Assembly (NCBI GenBank): GCA_002399285.1
Contig: DHDI01000003.1
Location: forward strand, 20,629-55,044
Direction: 5' to 3'
From: Thermoanaerobacterales bacterium UBA4880
GTDB taxonomy: Bacteria > Bacillota > Thermoanaerobacteria > Thermoanaerobacterales > UBA4877
Length of the DNA: 34,416 bases
The position numbers were made by a program, and so were the translations under genes. Under the pieces are notes generated by a model that searched no databases, was not told the DNA's origin, and saw only the letters and a program-made list of their open reading frames with translations. Below are positions 23,937 to 34,063 of the stretch, piece by piece (within the stretch, counting starts at the first letter, position 1; the number at the start of each line of letters is the position of its first letter).

Positions 23937-25883
23937 ATGCCGTTGGATGACAAGCAGATCAAGATCTTTAATGCTCTGAGGGAGACGAAAAGTGATTTAA
24001 CATCCTATGATTTGGCTGAAATCACTGGGATAAGCCGCCGGTTGATACGCAATAAAATTAAAGGTTTAAGGAAAGCGCTTACTTATTATGATATTGAATT
24101 GCTCTCAAAACCTAACAAGGGATATAGAATATTAATTCATGATGATGTGAAATGTGAGAAACTTTTGGGGGAAATAGACAACGTCCAAAACGAAGAGAAA
24201 TCTATTCCGACCAATGAAAGAGAAAGAACTGATTATCTGACTGTACAATTATTGCTGAGTACCGACTATTTAAAAGTGGATGATCTTGCCGATGAGTTGT
24301 ATATAGGCAGGGCATCGGTTTCAAATAACCTGAAGGTCATAAGGAAACGCTTCGAAAAGTATAATCTTACGATTATCAATAGACCGGGTTTGGGAATTAA
24401 ACTTGAAGGCGACGAAGTAGATAAGAGATTGTGCATGTCCGAGTATTTTTTTCATAATCCCATCGAGATATTCTCGGATCTAAAGGGTAAGGGATTTGAT
24501 ATCGAAGAGCTGAAAGAAATATTGGGTCAGATAAAGACCATAATAATAGATTTCTTATTTGAATATAAGATCAAAATATACGGTATAGCTTTTGAAAACC
24601 TAGCGGCTCATATCGCCATTGCCATATACCGGATCCGTAATAATAACTATATATCCATTGAGGACGAGGTATATGACAAATTTAAAAATACCGAAGAGTT
24701 TGGGATAGCAAAGAAAATGCTGAACAAAATAGAGGAAAAGGTCAATATTAAATTCCCGGAAAGCGAGATCGCCTATATCGCAATGCATCTTATGGGCAAA
24801 GAATTGATAGAAAAGGACTATGTTATAAAACATGATGAAAATGTGTTTCCTAAAAATATCGAGGACTTGCTGCATGAGATCATGAATGATGTCTATACAA
24901 AACTTGGGCTTGACTTCAGAGGGAACAAGCATTTGTATGTTTCTCTCGGAATGCATATAATGCCGATGATCAACAGGCTTTCGTTCAATATGATCATAAG
25001 AAATCCGCTGCATGATGAGATCAAGATGAATTATACCGCGGCTTTTGAAGCCGCCACGATCGCCGGGCTTACGATATATAAAAGAACGGGGCTGTCGCTC
25101 TGCGAAGATGAGATCAGCTATTTGGCCTTACATTTTGAATATGCCATTGAACAGAGTTTAAAGACGGTAAAGAATGTTATTCTGGTTTGCGCAACCGGGA
25201 GAGGAACCTCACAGCTTGTTTTTTACCACCTCAAAGAAAAACTTTCCGACGTCATAAACGTGGTTGGCATAATAGATCTTTACAGCTTAAAGTCTACTGA
25301 TTTTACCGATGTGGACTTCATTCTTTCAACTGTTCCCATTTCCATTGATGTTCCCGTGCCCGTTATAAATATTCCATTCTTCTTAAGCGATGAGGATATA
25401 CGGGATATACGTGTTAAATTAAGCGGCAATGTAACAAAGCAGCTTTTCAGTAACTATTTTACGAAGGATCTATTTGTCAAAGATTTTGCTGCCGATACTA
25501 AGGAGGGCGTATTTAAGGAGCTCGACCGGATGGTCAGCAGGCATTTCCATAGTCTTCCCGGTGAGTTCTTTAAGTCTGTTAATGAACGTGAGAAAATTGC
25601 ATCCACGGAATACGGGAATCTGGTTGCCGTGCCTCACCCGCTGCAGCCGATAAGCAATGAGACCTTTGTGGCGGTCATAATATTAAAGAAACCCATCCTT
25701 TGGGAGAGCAAACAGGTGCAGTTGGTGATGCTGCTTTCTTTGGATGCAAGGGAACATAACCTTGAAGTATTATACAGGACAATGGCCAAATTTATATCGG
25801 ATAAAGAGGCGGTGAAAAAGGTGGTGGACTCCCGCGATCTGGGGATCCTTATGGAGACCATGAATGAGTATGCGGTAAAATGA
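23937..25883 (+). CDS. licR: PRD-containing PTS transcriptional activator (LicR/MtlR type)
   Basis: A 648-residue regulator. Order: HTH (about 5-60), a second Mga/HTH-like domain (about 98-145, with VDDLADELYIGRASVSNNL), PRD1 (His225, His284), PRD2 (His340, His399), an EIIB-like domain with CATGRGTS (Cys418), and an EIIA-like domain with VPHP (His567). These histidines and the cysteine are the usual PTS phosphorylation sites that tell the protein about sugar supply. ATG 23937 follows GGAGGG; an ATG at 23922 overlaps that site. It lies between its two presumed targets, deoC-pfp and the PTS operon. The exact inducer is unknown; LicR is the nearest named type. Confidence 0.88.
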   Translation: MPLDDKQIKIFNALRETKSDLTSYDLAEITGISRRLIRNKIKGLRKALTYYDIELLSKPNKGYRILIHDDVKCEKLLGEIDNVQNEEKSIPTNERERTDYLTVQLLLSTDYLKVDDLADELYIGRASVSNNLKVIRKRFEKYNLTIINRPGLGIKLEGDEVDKRLCMSEYFFHNPIEIFSDLKGKGFDIEELKEILGQIKTIIIDFLFEYKIKIYGIAFENLAAHIAIAIYRIRNNNYISIEDEVYDKFKNTEEFGIAKKMLNKIEEKVNIKFPESEIAYIAMHLMGKELIEKDYVIKHDENVFPKNIEDLLHEIMNDVYTKLGLDFRGNKHLYVSLGMHIMPMINRLSFNMIIRNPLHDEIKMNYTAAFEAATIAGLTIYKRTGLSLCEDEISYLALHFEYAIEQSLKTVKNVILVCATGRGTSQLVFYHLKEKLSDVINVVGIIDLYSLKSTDFTDVDFILSTVPISIDVPVPVINIPFFLSDEDIRDIRVKLSGNVTKQLFSNYFTKDLFVKDFAADTKEGVFKELDRMVSRHFHSLPGEFFKSVNEREKIASTEYGNLVAVPHPLQPISNETFVAVIILKKPILWESKQVQLVMLLSLDAREHNLEVLYRTMAKFISDKEAVKKVVDSRDLGILMETMNEYAVK

Positions 25884-25924
25884 TATAGGGAATAGGCGCT
25901 TAATAAATTATTTGCTGATAATCG

Positions 25925-25972
25925 AGAAGATATATCTTGAGCATGATCCTAAGATATATCTTCTTTAATTTT
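25925..25972 (+). terminator. Terminator after the regulator gene
   Basis: GAAGATATATCTT (25926-25938) pairs perfectly with AAGATATATCTTC (25951-25963); TTTAATTTTAT follows. Confidence 0.75.
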
Positions 25973-25991
25973 ATACATTCCTATAATAAAG

Positions 25992-26007
25992 GGCATATTA
26001 TTGTACC
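25992..26007. promoter_or_regulatory. Upstream LicR-type operator of the PTS operon (weaker)
   Basis: GGCATATTATTGTACC differs from the strong site at 26043 by two bases. The centres are 51 bases apart, close to five helical turns, so two dimers would lie on one face of the DNA. Confidence 0.6.
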
Positions 26008-26042
26008 CTCCCGGTTGCAGATAAACTGGCATCGGTCTGAAT

Positions 26043-26058
26043 GGCACATTATTGTGCC
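26043..26058. promoter_or_regulatory. LicR-type operator of the PTS operon
   Basis: GGCACATTATTGTGCC, arms GGCACA/TGTGCC. Its centre is 42.5 bases upstream of the first base of the TACAAT -10 box at 26093. Confidence 0.75.
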
Positions 26059-26092
26059 CTTTTTGGATGTCCAACTATTTGAGGGTTCTTGT

Positions 26093-26098
26093 TACAAT
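26093..26098 (+). promoter_or_regulatory. -10 box of the PTS operon
   Basis: TACAAT, with no recognisable -35 (TCCAAC at the 17-base position), suggesting activator dependence. Confidence 0.6.
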
Positions 26099-26131
26099 GA
26101 TCATAAAGATCTGGGTAATTACTCATTTTAA

Positions 26132-26482
26132 TTGGCTATATGGGGGGTGCTTATTATTAGTGAAGCACGGGAAAACGTAAATAATAACGAAGAGGATATA
26201 GCTTTTCAGATTATTTTACATGCCGGCAACGCTAAGAGTTTATGTATGGATGCGGTAAAAGCGGCAAGTGAAAATAAATTTGATGAATCGGACGACTTTT
26301 TTAAACAGGCTGCGGATGAATTGGAGCAGGCTCATAATTGTCAAACCGATATAATAAGGCAGGATATCCTGGATAAAGAAGCTAAGGTGAGTTTGCTTAT
26401 GGTGCACGCGCAGGATCATGTGATGAATGCCATAACCGTATATGATTTGACTTTGCAGATAGCAAAATTATACCGCAGATAG
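26132..26482 (+). CDS. PTS lactose/cellobiose-family IIA component
   Basis: Cytosolic phosphocarrier of about 108-116 residues: a helical protein with the VHAQDHVMNA motif holding the phosphorylated histidine. It passes phosphate from HPr to the IIB component encoded next. The start is unclear. TTG 26132 and GTG 26147 lack a ribosome site at working distance, while the strong GGGGGGTG at 26142-26149 points to ATT 26153 or 26156. I give the longest frame. Homology begins around ARENVNNNEEDIAFQII. Confidence 0.85.
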   Translation: MAIWGVLIISEARENVNNNEEDIAFQIILHAGNAKSLCMDAVKAASENKFDESDDFFKQAADELEQAHNCQTDIIRQDILDKEAKVSLLMVHAQDHVMNAITVYDLTLQIAKLYRR

Positions 26483-26537
26483 AAATGATACGGTAAAACA
26501 ACTTGGCATGGATTAAATTCAGGAAGGAGGTGAGAGT

Positions 26538-26843
26538 ATGAAAATACTGATTATTTGCTCCGCAGGCATGTCAAGCAGCCTTATTGCAAATAAGATGCAG
26601 CAGGAATTGCAAAAGATGGGAATTGAAGGTGTCGTAGATGCTTTTTCATCTTCAGAGATGATTTCTAGGATGGACGACTATGACATAGTGCTTGTGGGGC
26701 CGCAGCTCAGGTATATGTATGCGGAGATTGCGGATACATGTGCCAAGGCAGGTAAAACTGCTCTGTTGATCGATATGAAGGCATATGGCAAGCAGGATGC
26801 GGCAGCGATCATAAAACAGGTACAGGAGGCTTTAAGCAAATAA
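26538..26843 (+). CDS. PTS lactose/cellobiose-family IIB component
   Basis: A 101-residue cytosolic component with the phosphocysteine loop IICSAGMSSSL (Cys8) and the C-terminal VLVGPQLRYMY segment of the family. It takes phosphate from IIA and gives it to the sugar bound by IIC. GGAAGGAGG stands before ATG 26538. It is the second gene of the PTS operon, 55 bases after IIA. Confidence 0.93.
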   Translation: MKILIICSAGMSSSLIANKMQQELQKMGIEGVVDAFSSSEMISRMDDYDIVLVGPQLRYMYAEIADTCAKAGKTALLIDMKAYGKQDAAAIIKQVQEALSK

Positions 26844-26897
26844 GACTAATTATGCATTTATAACAGATATTAAATTTTAACTAAGGAGGGAAAACCA

Positions 26898-28208
26898 ATG
26901 AAAAAGAAAAACTTCATGGACAGGATGACCGATGTGGTCATAGACAAACTGGCCGGGCCCATGGGAAAGTTTGCTTCTTTGAAACCGATGCTGGTTATTA
27001 AGGATGGACTTGTGGCGATTACGCCGGTTATACTGGTAGGCAGTTTGTTCTTGCTGATCCAACTGCTTGGCCAGCCTGTGATCGGAGGCTCGGGCAAGCC
27101 TTTGATACCGGCATTGGCACCGTTTGCCGAGAAGATAGGGTTGGTCAATTCGCTGACCATGGGATTCATGTCTTTCTATGCCGCCATAGCGTTTTCCGTA
27201 TGCTATGCGAGGGTGTATAAATTAGATCAGCTTACAATGGCGATCATGGGAGCTTCGGCTTTTATGCTGATCAATATAGACAAAGTCTCCGACGGAGCTA
27301 TTCAGGTCGGTAACTTTGGAGCCGCCGGCATATTTGCGGCCATGGTCACGGTATTCGCCTCGGGCTGGATCTATAGATTTTGCACCAGAAAGAATTTGGT
27401 TATAAAAATGCCGGAAGGTGTTCCGCAGGGTGTAGGCAATGCATTCACCTCATTGATCCCTTTTGCAATCGTATTCGTAATTGCATGGGCAGTAAGAACA
27501 CTTATGGGTATAGATCTGTCGTCTGTCTTTACCATGATCTTCTCACCTATTTTTAAGGCGGCAGACAATATCGGCTTATTCACTCTCAGGTGTTTCATAT
27601 CGCAGACATTCTGGGGCGTCGGAATCCATGGAGACAACATATTGGCTCCTGTTCTTGGACCTTTGAATTTGCTGTGGATCGGAGAAAATAATAAGGCTGC
27701 AATGGCCGGCGTAGCACTTACCCAGCTGCCTCACATCTGGACTGAGGCAACTGAAAGATGTGTTTTGTTTACCTCCTCTGAGTGGGGGCTGCTGTTCTGG
27801 ATGTATTTTTCAAAGAAAAAGAGCACTAAGGCAATGGCTGTTGCCTGTACGCCTTCCGCTATATTCTGCATTATCGAACCGCTCGTATTCGGTTTGCCCA
27901 TCGTGATGAATCCCATATTGATAATCCCGTGGATACTATCGGCAACAATTGCCGGGTTTGTGGGATATGGCATTTTTGCGTTGGGTTTGTGCAACAGGTT
28001 CTTTGTACTGATGCCCTGGGCCACCCCGCCGCCGATACTGGCTTTCCTTGGAACCGGCGGTGATTGGAGAGCGATCTTGGTCGTTATAGTATCATTTTTA
28101 ATAGGGGTGATCGTTTACTATCCGTTTGTCAAAGCATGGGAAAGACAGGAGGACAATGAGATCGCAGGCGCAGTGACAACTGAAGGTACGGATACTTCAT
28201 CGAACTGA
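26898..28208 (+). CDS. PTS cellobiose/diacetylchitobiose-family IIC permease
   Basis: The 436-residue membrane permease has about ten hydrophobic segments. Seen are the N-terminal FMDRMTDVVIDKLAGPMGKFAS and a ...VAITPVILVGSLFLLIQ segment. The substrate region includes FWGVGIHGDN and, further on, FCIIEPLVFGLPIVMNP, both typical of cellobiose-type IIC proteins. It imports and phosphorylates a beta-linked disaccharide or aryl-glycoside at C6. AAGGAGGG precedes ATG 26898. Its sugar is not readable from sequence; the downstream glycosidases say it is a beta-glycoside. Confidence 0.92.
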   Translation: MKKKNFMDRMTDVVIDKLAGPMGKFASLKPMLVIKDGLVAITPVILVGSLFLLIQLLGQPVIGGSGKPLIPALAPFAEKIGLVNSLTMGFMSFYAAIAFSVCYARVYKLDQLTMAIMGASAFMLINIDKVSDGAIQVGNFGAAGIFAAMVTVFASGWIYRFCTRKNLVIKMPEGVPQGVGNAFTSLIPFAIVFVIAWAVRTLMGIDLSSVFTMIFSPIFKAADNIGLFTLRCFISQTFWGVGIHGDNILAPVLGPLNLLWIGENNKAAMAGVALTQLPHIWTEATERCVLFTSSEWGLLFWMYFSKKKSTKAMAVACTPSAIFCIIEPLVFGLPIVMNPILIIPWILSATIAGFVGYGIFALGLCNRFFVLMPWATPPPILAFLGTGGDWRAILVVIVSFLIGVIVYYPFVKAWERQEDNEIAGAVTTEGTDTSSN

Positions 28209-28224
28209 TCATCTATACGTTTTA

Positions 28225-28249
28225 GGGGAGCGGATTTTATTAACTCCCC
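28225..28249 (+). other. Intercistronic hairpin after the IIC gene
   Basis: GGGGAG (28225-28230) pairs with CTCCCC (28244-28249). The tail GTTCTTATT is only moderately T-rich, so it is likely a partial terminator or mRNA stability element between the transporter and enzyme genes. Confidence 0.45.
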
Positions 28250-28281
28250 GTTCTTATTACAGGACTTGGAGGCAGAGATAA

Positions 28282-29670
<1,389 letters not shown>

Positions 29671-29683
29671 CAGAGGTGGAGAT

Positions 29684-30631
29684 ATGGAAGAGATATATTT
29701 TTTGCGGCCGCTGTTCTTAGAGAAGATCTGGGGAGGAACAAGGCTCAATGAAAGATTTGGATACGGCATACCGGAGGGAATAAATAAGCAAAAGGTCGGA
29801 GAGGCCTGGGGGGTTTCCGGTCATCGCAGCGGCAAAAATATCATTGCCAACGGACAATACGAGGGCATGAATTTAGATGACCTTTGGAAGAAGCACCCTC
29901 ATCTTTTCGGAGAAGACGGGTCAAGGCAGGACTTTCCTTTACAGCTGAGATTGGTGGATGCGCAGAGTGATCTGAGCATTCAGGTACATCCCTATGAGGA
30001 ATATGCCATGGCCCATGAAAATGAGCATGGAAAGAGTGAGGCCTGGTACGTTATAGAGTGTTTGCCCGAAGCTAAGCTGGTCTATGGAAGCAGTGCAAGG
30101 ACAAAGAGTGAACTGAGAAATATGGTGTCAAAGGGCGAATGGGACGAACTAATATGCAGAAAAAGCATTAAACCCGGAGATTTTGTATATGTGCCACCGG
30201 GGATGATGCATGCGATCAATGAGGGCACAATGGTGCTGGAGGTAGCGGAATGCAGCGATGTCACCTACCGCTTTTACGATTATGACAGGGTGGATACAGA
30301 CGGAAATCATAGACCGCTGCATGTGGAAAAGGCCATGGATGTACTGACCGTACCCACGGATAAAGTTGAACTTGCAACAAAAACCATTGATTATACCGAT
30401 GCAAGGCATGAGATATTATTGGAGAATGAGTATTTTTATATTTCGAAGCTTACCGTTGCGGGTAAGGCCGCCGTTACGAAGGACAAACCGTTTTATGCCT
30501 GTTTTGTGTTGGACGGCAATGGGACAATATTTGATTATGCAATTAAAAAGGGTGATTTTTTTATAATTCCGTCGTCCTATAATACGCTGGAGACCGAAGG
30601 AAATTTTGAGCTGATCGCAGCCTATGCGTAA
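29684..30631 (+). CDS. manA: Mannose-6-phosphate isomerase, class I
   Basis: A 315-residue short Firmicutes-type ManA that interconverts mannose-6-phosphate and fructose-6-phosphate with zinc. Seen are LRPLFLEKIWGG near the start, the QVHPYEEYA and GKSEAWYVIE segments with metal ligands, and PPGMMHAINEGT. AGAGGTGG precedes ATG 29684. Only 13 bases separate it from the first GH1 gene. Its presence suggests that the imported glycoside can release mannose-6-phosphate, or that the operon collects several hexose-6-phosphates. Confidence 0.92.
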   Translation: MEEIYFLRPLFLEKIWGGTRLNERFGYGIPEGINKQKVGEAWGVSGHRSGKNIIANGQYEGMNLDDLWKKHPHLFGEDGSRQDFPLQLRLVDAQSDLSIQVHPYEEYAMAHENEHGKSEAWYVIECLPEAKLVYGSSARTKSELRNMVSKGEWDELICRKSIKPGDFVYVPPGMMHAINEGTMVLEVAECSDVTYRFYDYDRVDTDGNHRPLHVEKAMDVLTVPTDKVELATKTIDYTDARHEILLENEYFYISKLTVAGKAAVTKDKPFYACFVLDGNGTIFDYAIKKGDFFIIPSSYNTLETEGNFELIAAYA

Positions 30632-30681
30632 GGTTTGAAAAGTGCGGAAGACAATATCTGTTGTTCAAGGGAGAAAAAATC

Positions 30682-31329
30682 ATGGTAAAAATAATCTGTC
30701 CATCGATGATGTGTGCCGATTATGATTTTTTAAAAGAAGAAGTATCGGAACTGGACTGCGCGGGAGCCGACATATTCCATATAGATATAATGGATGGAAG
30801 CTTCGTGCCGAATTTTGGAATGGGACCGCAGGATGTAAGATGCATCAGAAAAAACACAGACAAGCCTGTTGATGTGCACCTGATGATCGAAAATCCAGGC
30901 AATTATATAGAGCTGTTTGCGGATCTGGGAGCAGACATAATATACATGCATCCGGAAGCAGATAAACATCCGGCAAGGACCTTAGGCAAGATCAAGGCTG
31001 CCGGAAAATCGGCGGGGATAGCGATCAATCCCGGGACTTCCATAGAGACGATAGGGGAGCTTTTGCCGCTGACCGATTATGTAATGGTCATGACGGTGAA
31101 TCCGGGATTTGCCGGTCAGAAGTATTTGGGCTTTGTAAATAATAAAATTGAAAAACTTATTAAACTTAAACAAGAATATGGATTTAAAATAATGGCCGAC
31201 GGCGCCATTTCTCCGGCAAAGGTCAAAGAGCTTTCGGACATGGGTGTGGATGGTTTTATACTGGGGACCTCGGCGCTATTCGGCAAGGGCGAAGATTATA
31301 AAACCATTATAGAAAGATTAAAGAAATAA
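30682..31329 (+). CDS. alsE: D-allulose-6-phosphate 3-epimerase / ribulose-phosphate epimerase family
   Basis: A 215-residue TIM-barrel epimerase. Family residues: PSMMCADY, FHIDIMDGSFVPN (metal His and Asp), VDVHLMI and MADGAI. The stretches SMMCADY, MTVNPGFAGQKYL and ILGTSALF resemble E. coli AlsE more than classical Rpe (which has GFGGQ). It would turn D-allulose-6-phosphate into fructose-6-phosphate; ribulose-5-phosphate remains possible. ATG 30682 follows AAGGGAG at 30668-30674. It is 12 bases before rpiB. The symbol is a best guess. Confidence 0.8.
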   Translation: MVKIICPSMMCADYDFLKEEVSELDCAGADIFHIDIMDGSFVPNFGMGPQDVRCIRKNTDKPVDVHLMIENPGNYIELFADLGADIIYMHPEADKHPARTLGKIKAAGKSAGIAINPGTSIETIGELLPLTDYVMVMTVNPGFAGQKYLGFVNNKIEKLIKLKQEYGFKIMADGAISPAKVKELSDMGVDGFILGTSALFGKGEDYKTIIERLKK

Positions 31330-31341
31330 CGGAGGGCCAAA

Positions 31342-31785
31342 ATGAAAATCGGCATAGGAAACGACCATGTAGGATACAGGCTGAAACTTGAAATAAAGCG
31401 GCACTTAGAAAACAAGGGATATGAAGTAGTGGACTTTGGACACCACAATGAGGAAAGGACGGACTATCCCATATATGGAGAAGCAGTAGCCAAGGCAGTG
31501 ATCAATAAGGAAGTGGACCGCGGCATTTTAATATGCGGCACGGGAGTGGGAATATCCTTGGCAGCAAACAAAGTAAACGGCATAAGGGCCGCCGTATGCA
31601 GCGAACCTTATACGGCAATGCTGTCCAAGCAGCATAACGACACCAATATATTAGCCTTCGGCGCCAGGGTCGTGGGAAGCGAGCTGGCAAAGATGATAGT
31701 GGATTCATGGCTGGGAGCTGAATATGAGGGCGGCCGGCATGCCGCAAGGGTAAAAATGATCAAGGATATAGAGGACAGGCAATAG
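31342..31785 (+). CDS. rpiB: Ribose-5-phosphate isomerase B family (allose-6-phosphate isomerase candidate)
   Basis: A 147-residue RpiB/LacAB-type aldose-ketose isomerase. Seen are NDHVGY (Asp8, His9), CGTGVGIS (Cys65) and KQHNDTN (His98), which line up with the known E. coli RpiB residues. E. coli RpiB/AlsI is known to act on allose-6-phosphate as well. It directly follows the AlsE-like gene, so the pair could convert allose-6-phosphate to allulose-6-phosphate to fructose-6-phosphate. A housekeeping pentose role cannot be excluded. Confidence 0.88.
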   Translation: MKIGIGNDHVGYRLKLEIKRHLENKGYEVVDFGHHNEERTDYPIYGEAVAKAVINKEVDRGILICGTGVGISLAANKVNGIRAAVCSEPYTAMLSKQHNDTNILAFGARVVGSELAKMIVDSWLGAEYEGGRHAARVKMIKDIEDRQ

Positions 31786-31829
31786 TTTTATAGTCCGAGT
31801 ATTAAATCAGAGATGAGGGAGGAGATATC

Positions 31830-33242
31830 ATGATGAAGAAATTACCGGATACGTTTTTGTGGGGCAGTTCTACAAACGCTCAGCAGTTCGAGGGCGGATA
31901 CGGCTTGGACGGAAAGGGAATAAGTATTTCCGATACGAGGGTGCTCAAGAACGGATATTCCGATTTTCATATTGCCAGTGACCATTATCATCATATGGAA
32001 GAGGATTTGGATCTATATCAGGAGATGGGATTCAGCATTTACCGTTTTTCCATTGCATGGACAAGAATTTATCCGACGGGCGAAGAAGATGCTCCCAATG
32101 AAAAGGGATTGGCTTTTTACGACCGTATGGTGGACGGCCTGATCAAAAGAGGTATAACACCTGTTGCTATGCTGTATGCCTATGACCTGCCGCAGGCATT
32201 ATTGGATAAATACAAGGGTTTTTTGGACCGCAGGGTCGTCGATCTATATATTAGATATGTTACCGCTATATTTAAACACTTTAAAGGCAGAATAAAATAC
32301 TATGTACCATTTAATGAACCCAACCTTTTTCATAAAGACCAGGAGTATATTGCGGGGAATAAAAATTTAACAGATAAGGAGACATGGCAGGCCGAACATC
32401 ATCTGACTTTAGCCTATGCGAGATGTGTAAATGCATGTCATGAAATAGATCCGGATGCCAAGATCGGGCCGGGTTGTGCCTGCACGATTGAATATCCGGC
32501 TACATGTGATCCAAAGGATGTCATAGGTGCGTTGAAGGAAATGTATATGACCAACTGGGCATATTTGGACACCTACTGCAGAGGGGGATATCCTAGATAT
32601 TTCCTAAATTATTTGGAGAGCATCGATTGTATGCCCAGGATGGAGCCTGGCGACGAAGAATTAATTGCTTCCGTAAAACCTGATATGATTTCGACAACAT
32701 ATTATTCAATAAATGTATTTTCCGCATCTAAGATAGAAAGGCCGTTAAAGGAGACACCGGCGCCAAAGACGGTGCAGGAGGCATTGGTGCAGTATAGGCC
32801 GGGAAACCTGAATCCGTACTGCAATGAGACGGAGTGGGGATGGATAATAGACCCCAACGGCTTATATTACCAGCTGATGGAGGTATATCACCGTTATCAA
32901 CTGCCTATTCTAATTTTGGAGAACGGTATGGGTGCCACCGAGCAGCTTGATGAAAACAATAAAATATATGACGACTATAGGATCGATTATTTGAAACGTC
33001 ATATAGAAGTAATGAAAAAAGCGGCCGCCGATGGAGTAAATATAATAGGCTATCTGACATGGTCCGCGATGGACCTGCATTCCACAAGAGAAGGTTTCGT
33101 GAAGCGGTACGGCCTGGTCTATGTAGACCGATATGAACATACCATAGGTACGATGAATAGGTATAAAAAGAAATCCTTCCATTGGTATAAAAAAGTAATA
33201 GCATCCAATGGAGAGGATCTCGAAAACGACATTGAGTACTAA
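31830..33242 (+). CDS. GH1 6-phospho-beta-glycosidase (copy 2, altered sugar site)
   Basis: A 470-residue GH1 enzyme with acid/base Glu163 (FNEPN) and nucleophile Glu364 (LENGMG), so it should be active. The phosphate patch STREGFVKRYG is kept, as are Gln19 and the Trp in LTWSAMD. But the family histidine that contacts O3 of the sugar (His117 in copy 1, VHFDMP) is Ala117 here (YAYDLP). This points to a different glycone, perhaps one altered at C3. GAGGGAGGAG precedes ATG 31830 (ATG 31833 is also possible). It is the last gene of the operon and is followed by a terminator. Confidence 0.88.
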   Translation: MMKKLPDTFLWGSSTNAQQFEGGYGLDGKGISISDTRVLKNGYSDFHIASDHYHHMEEDLDLYQEMGFSIYRFSIAWTRIYPTGEEDAPNEKGLAFYDRMVDGLIKRGITPVAMLYAYDLPQALLDKYKGFLDRRVVDLYIRYVTAIFKHFKGRIKYYVPFNEPNLFHKDQEYIAGNKNLTDKETWQAEHHLTLAYARCVNACHEIDPDAKIGPGCACTIEYPATCDPKDVIGALKEMYMTNWAYLDTYCRGGYPRYFLNYLESIDCMPRMEPGDEELIASVKPDMISTTYYSINVFSASKIERPLKETPAPKTVQEALVQYRPGNLNPYCNETEWGWIIDPNGLYYQLMEVYHRYQLPILILENGMGATEQLDENNKIYDDYRIDYLKRHIEVMKKAAADGVNIIGYLTWSAMDLHSTREGFVKRYGLVYVDRYEHTIGTMNRYKKKSFHWYKKVIASNGEDLENDIEY

Positions 33243-33244
33243 GT

Positions 33245-33286
33245 AAGTTTGAGCTCCGGTAAATATTTTTATCGGAGCTCAAACTT
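33245..33286 (+). terminator. Terminator of the PTS-glycosidase operon
   Basis: A 14-base stem AAGTTTGAGCTCCG (33245-33258) / CGGAGCTCAAACTT (33273-33286) directly after the GH1 stop, with a short TTTAT tail. Confidence 0.75.
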
Positions 33287-33304
33287 TATCATCGGTTTTA
33301 ATAT

Positions 33305-33712
33305 TTATAATGCATTTCCATTTGCGGCAGTTCTTTCGATATTCATGACCGTATAACTTTTTAAGCTGTTTACAGCGGAACGCAGATCATCGTCGCTGAC
33401 CTCGTGCTTCATGCGGACAACGGCCCGGCCCTTTGCAGGGTCTGCCTGCGCCCATATGCCGTCCATACTGTTGAGGGCATTTTCGATCTTCGAGGCACAG
33501 CTGCCGCAGACCATGCCGTATATGGTGAGTACGGCCGTATATGGGTAGTGGTCCGGGTTTCTGTCGGATACTTTTATACGCTTTACACTTTCCGAATCTC
33601 CGCTCCCGCAGCAGCCGCTGCGCAGTTTCTTTCTATAGCTCCCGACCGCATAGATCCCGGCAAATACGATGGCCAGGATGATGATCGCATAAAGATAAAT
33701 CACACTGCCCAT
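33305..33712 (-). CDS. Membrane-anchored heavy-metal-associated (HMA) protein
   Basis: A 135-residue protein: an N-terminal membrane helix (about 3-25), a short basic Cys-rich linker (RSGCCGSG), and an HMA domain (about 60-130) with the metal motif GMVCGSCA (CxxC). It likely binds Cu+ or another soft metal at the membrane face. ATG 33712 is chosen, 8 bases after GAAAGGAG. It is the last gene of the feo-like minus-strand group, 53 bases beyond the FeoB-associated protein. Confidence 0.85.
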   Translation of the reverse strand: MGSVIYLYAIIILAIVFAGIYAVGSYRKKLRSGCCGSGDSESVKRIKVSDRNPDHYPYTAVLTIYGMVCGSCASKIENALNSMDGIWAQADPAKGRAVVRMKHEVSDDDLRSAVNSLKSYTVMNIERTAANGNAL

Positions 33713-33765
33713 AACTATTCTCCTTTCATGACGCTCCCGGGTAAATGCCCCATAGAGCAGCATGC

Positions 33766-34005
33766 TCACTGCTTATTGATGCTATTGGACCTTTTGATTT
33801 GTGAGCGCACCAAGTGGGCATTTACTTCGGGACCATTTTCCTTATGGCAGCTGTCGCTCAAGGGGCAGTCTGCACAGTCATAACCGCAGGAACTTTTGCC
33901 TTCCCTTTTATTTTTGACTATGCGGGCTATGACAAGGGCGGTAACGACGATCAGGACTGCACAGACGCCTATGTTAGCCAGATTTTCTGTTATCCAGTTC
34001 AACAT
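33766..34005 (-). CDS. FeoB-associated Cys-rich membrane protein
   Basis: A 79-residue protein with one N-terminal membrane helix (about 10-30), a basic segment (KNKREGK) and the Cys motif CGYDCADCPLSDSCH. This is the layout of the FeoB-associated Cys-rich family, thought to aid Fe(II) uptake. TAAGGAGGGA precedes the ATG. It lies 58 bases downstream of feoB. Confidence 0.88.
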   Translation of the reverse strand: MLNWITENLANIGVCAVLIVVTALVIARIVKNKREGKSSCGYDCADCPLSDSCHKENGPEVNAHLVRSQIKRSNSINKQ

Positions 34006-34063
34006 ATTTATCCCTCCTTATGGCCGATAATATATAGTATATTTTTCCCGGCCGGAATGATGA

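Noticed and set aside
26042..26058. TGGCAC...TGTGC as a sigma-54 (-24/-12) promoter
   Set aside because: The GG-to-GC distance is one base too long, and the sequence is better explained as a symmetric CACA-N4-TGTG operator; the same applies to 23765-23780.
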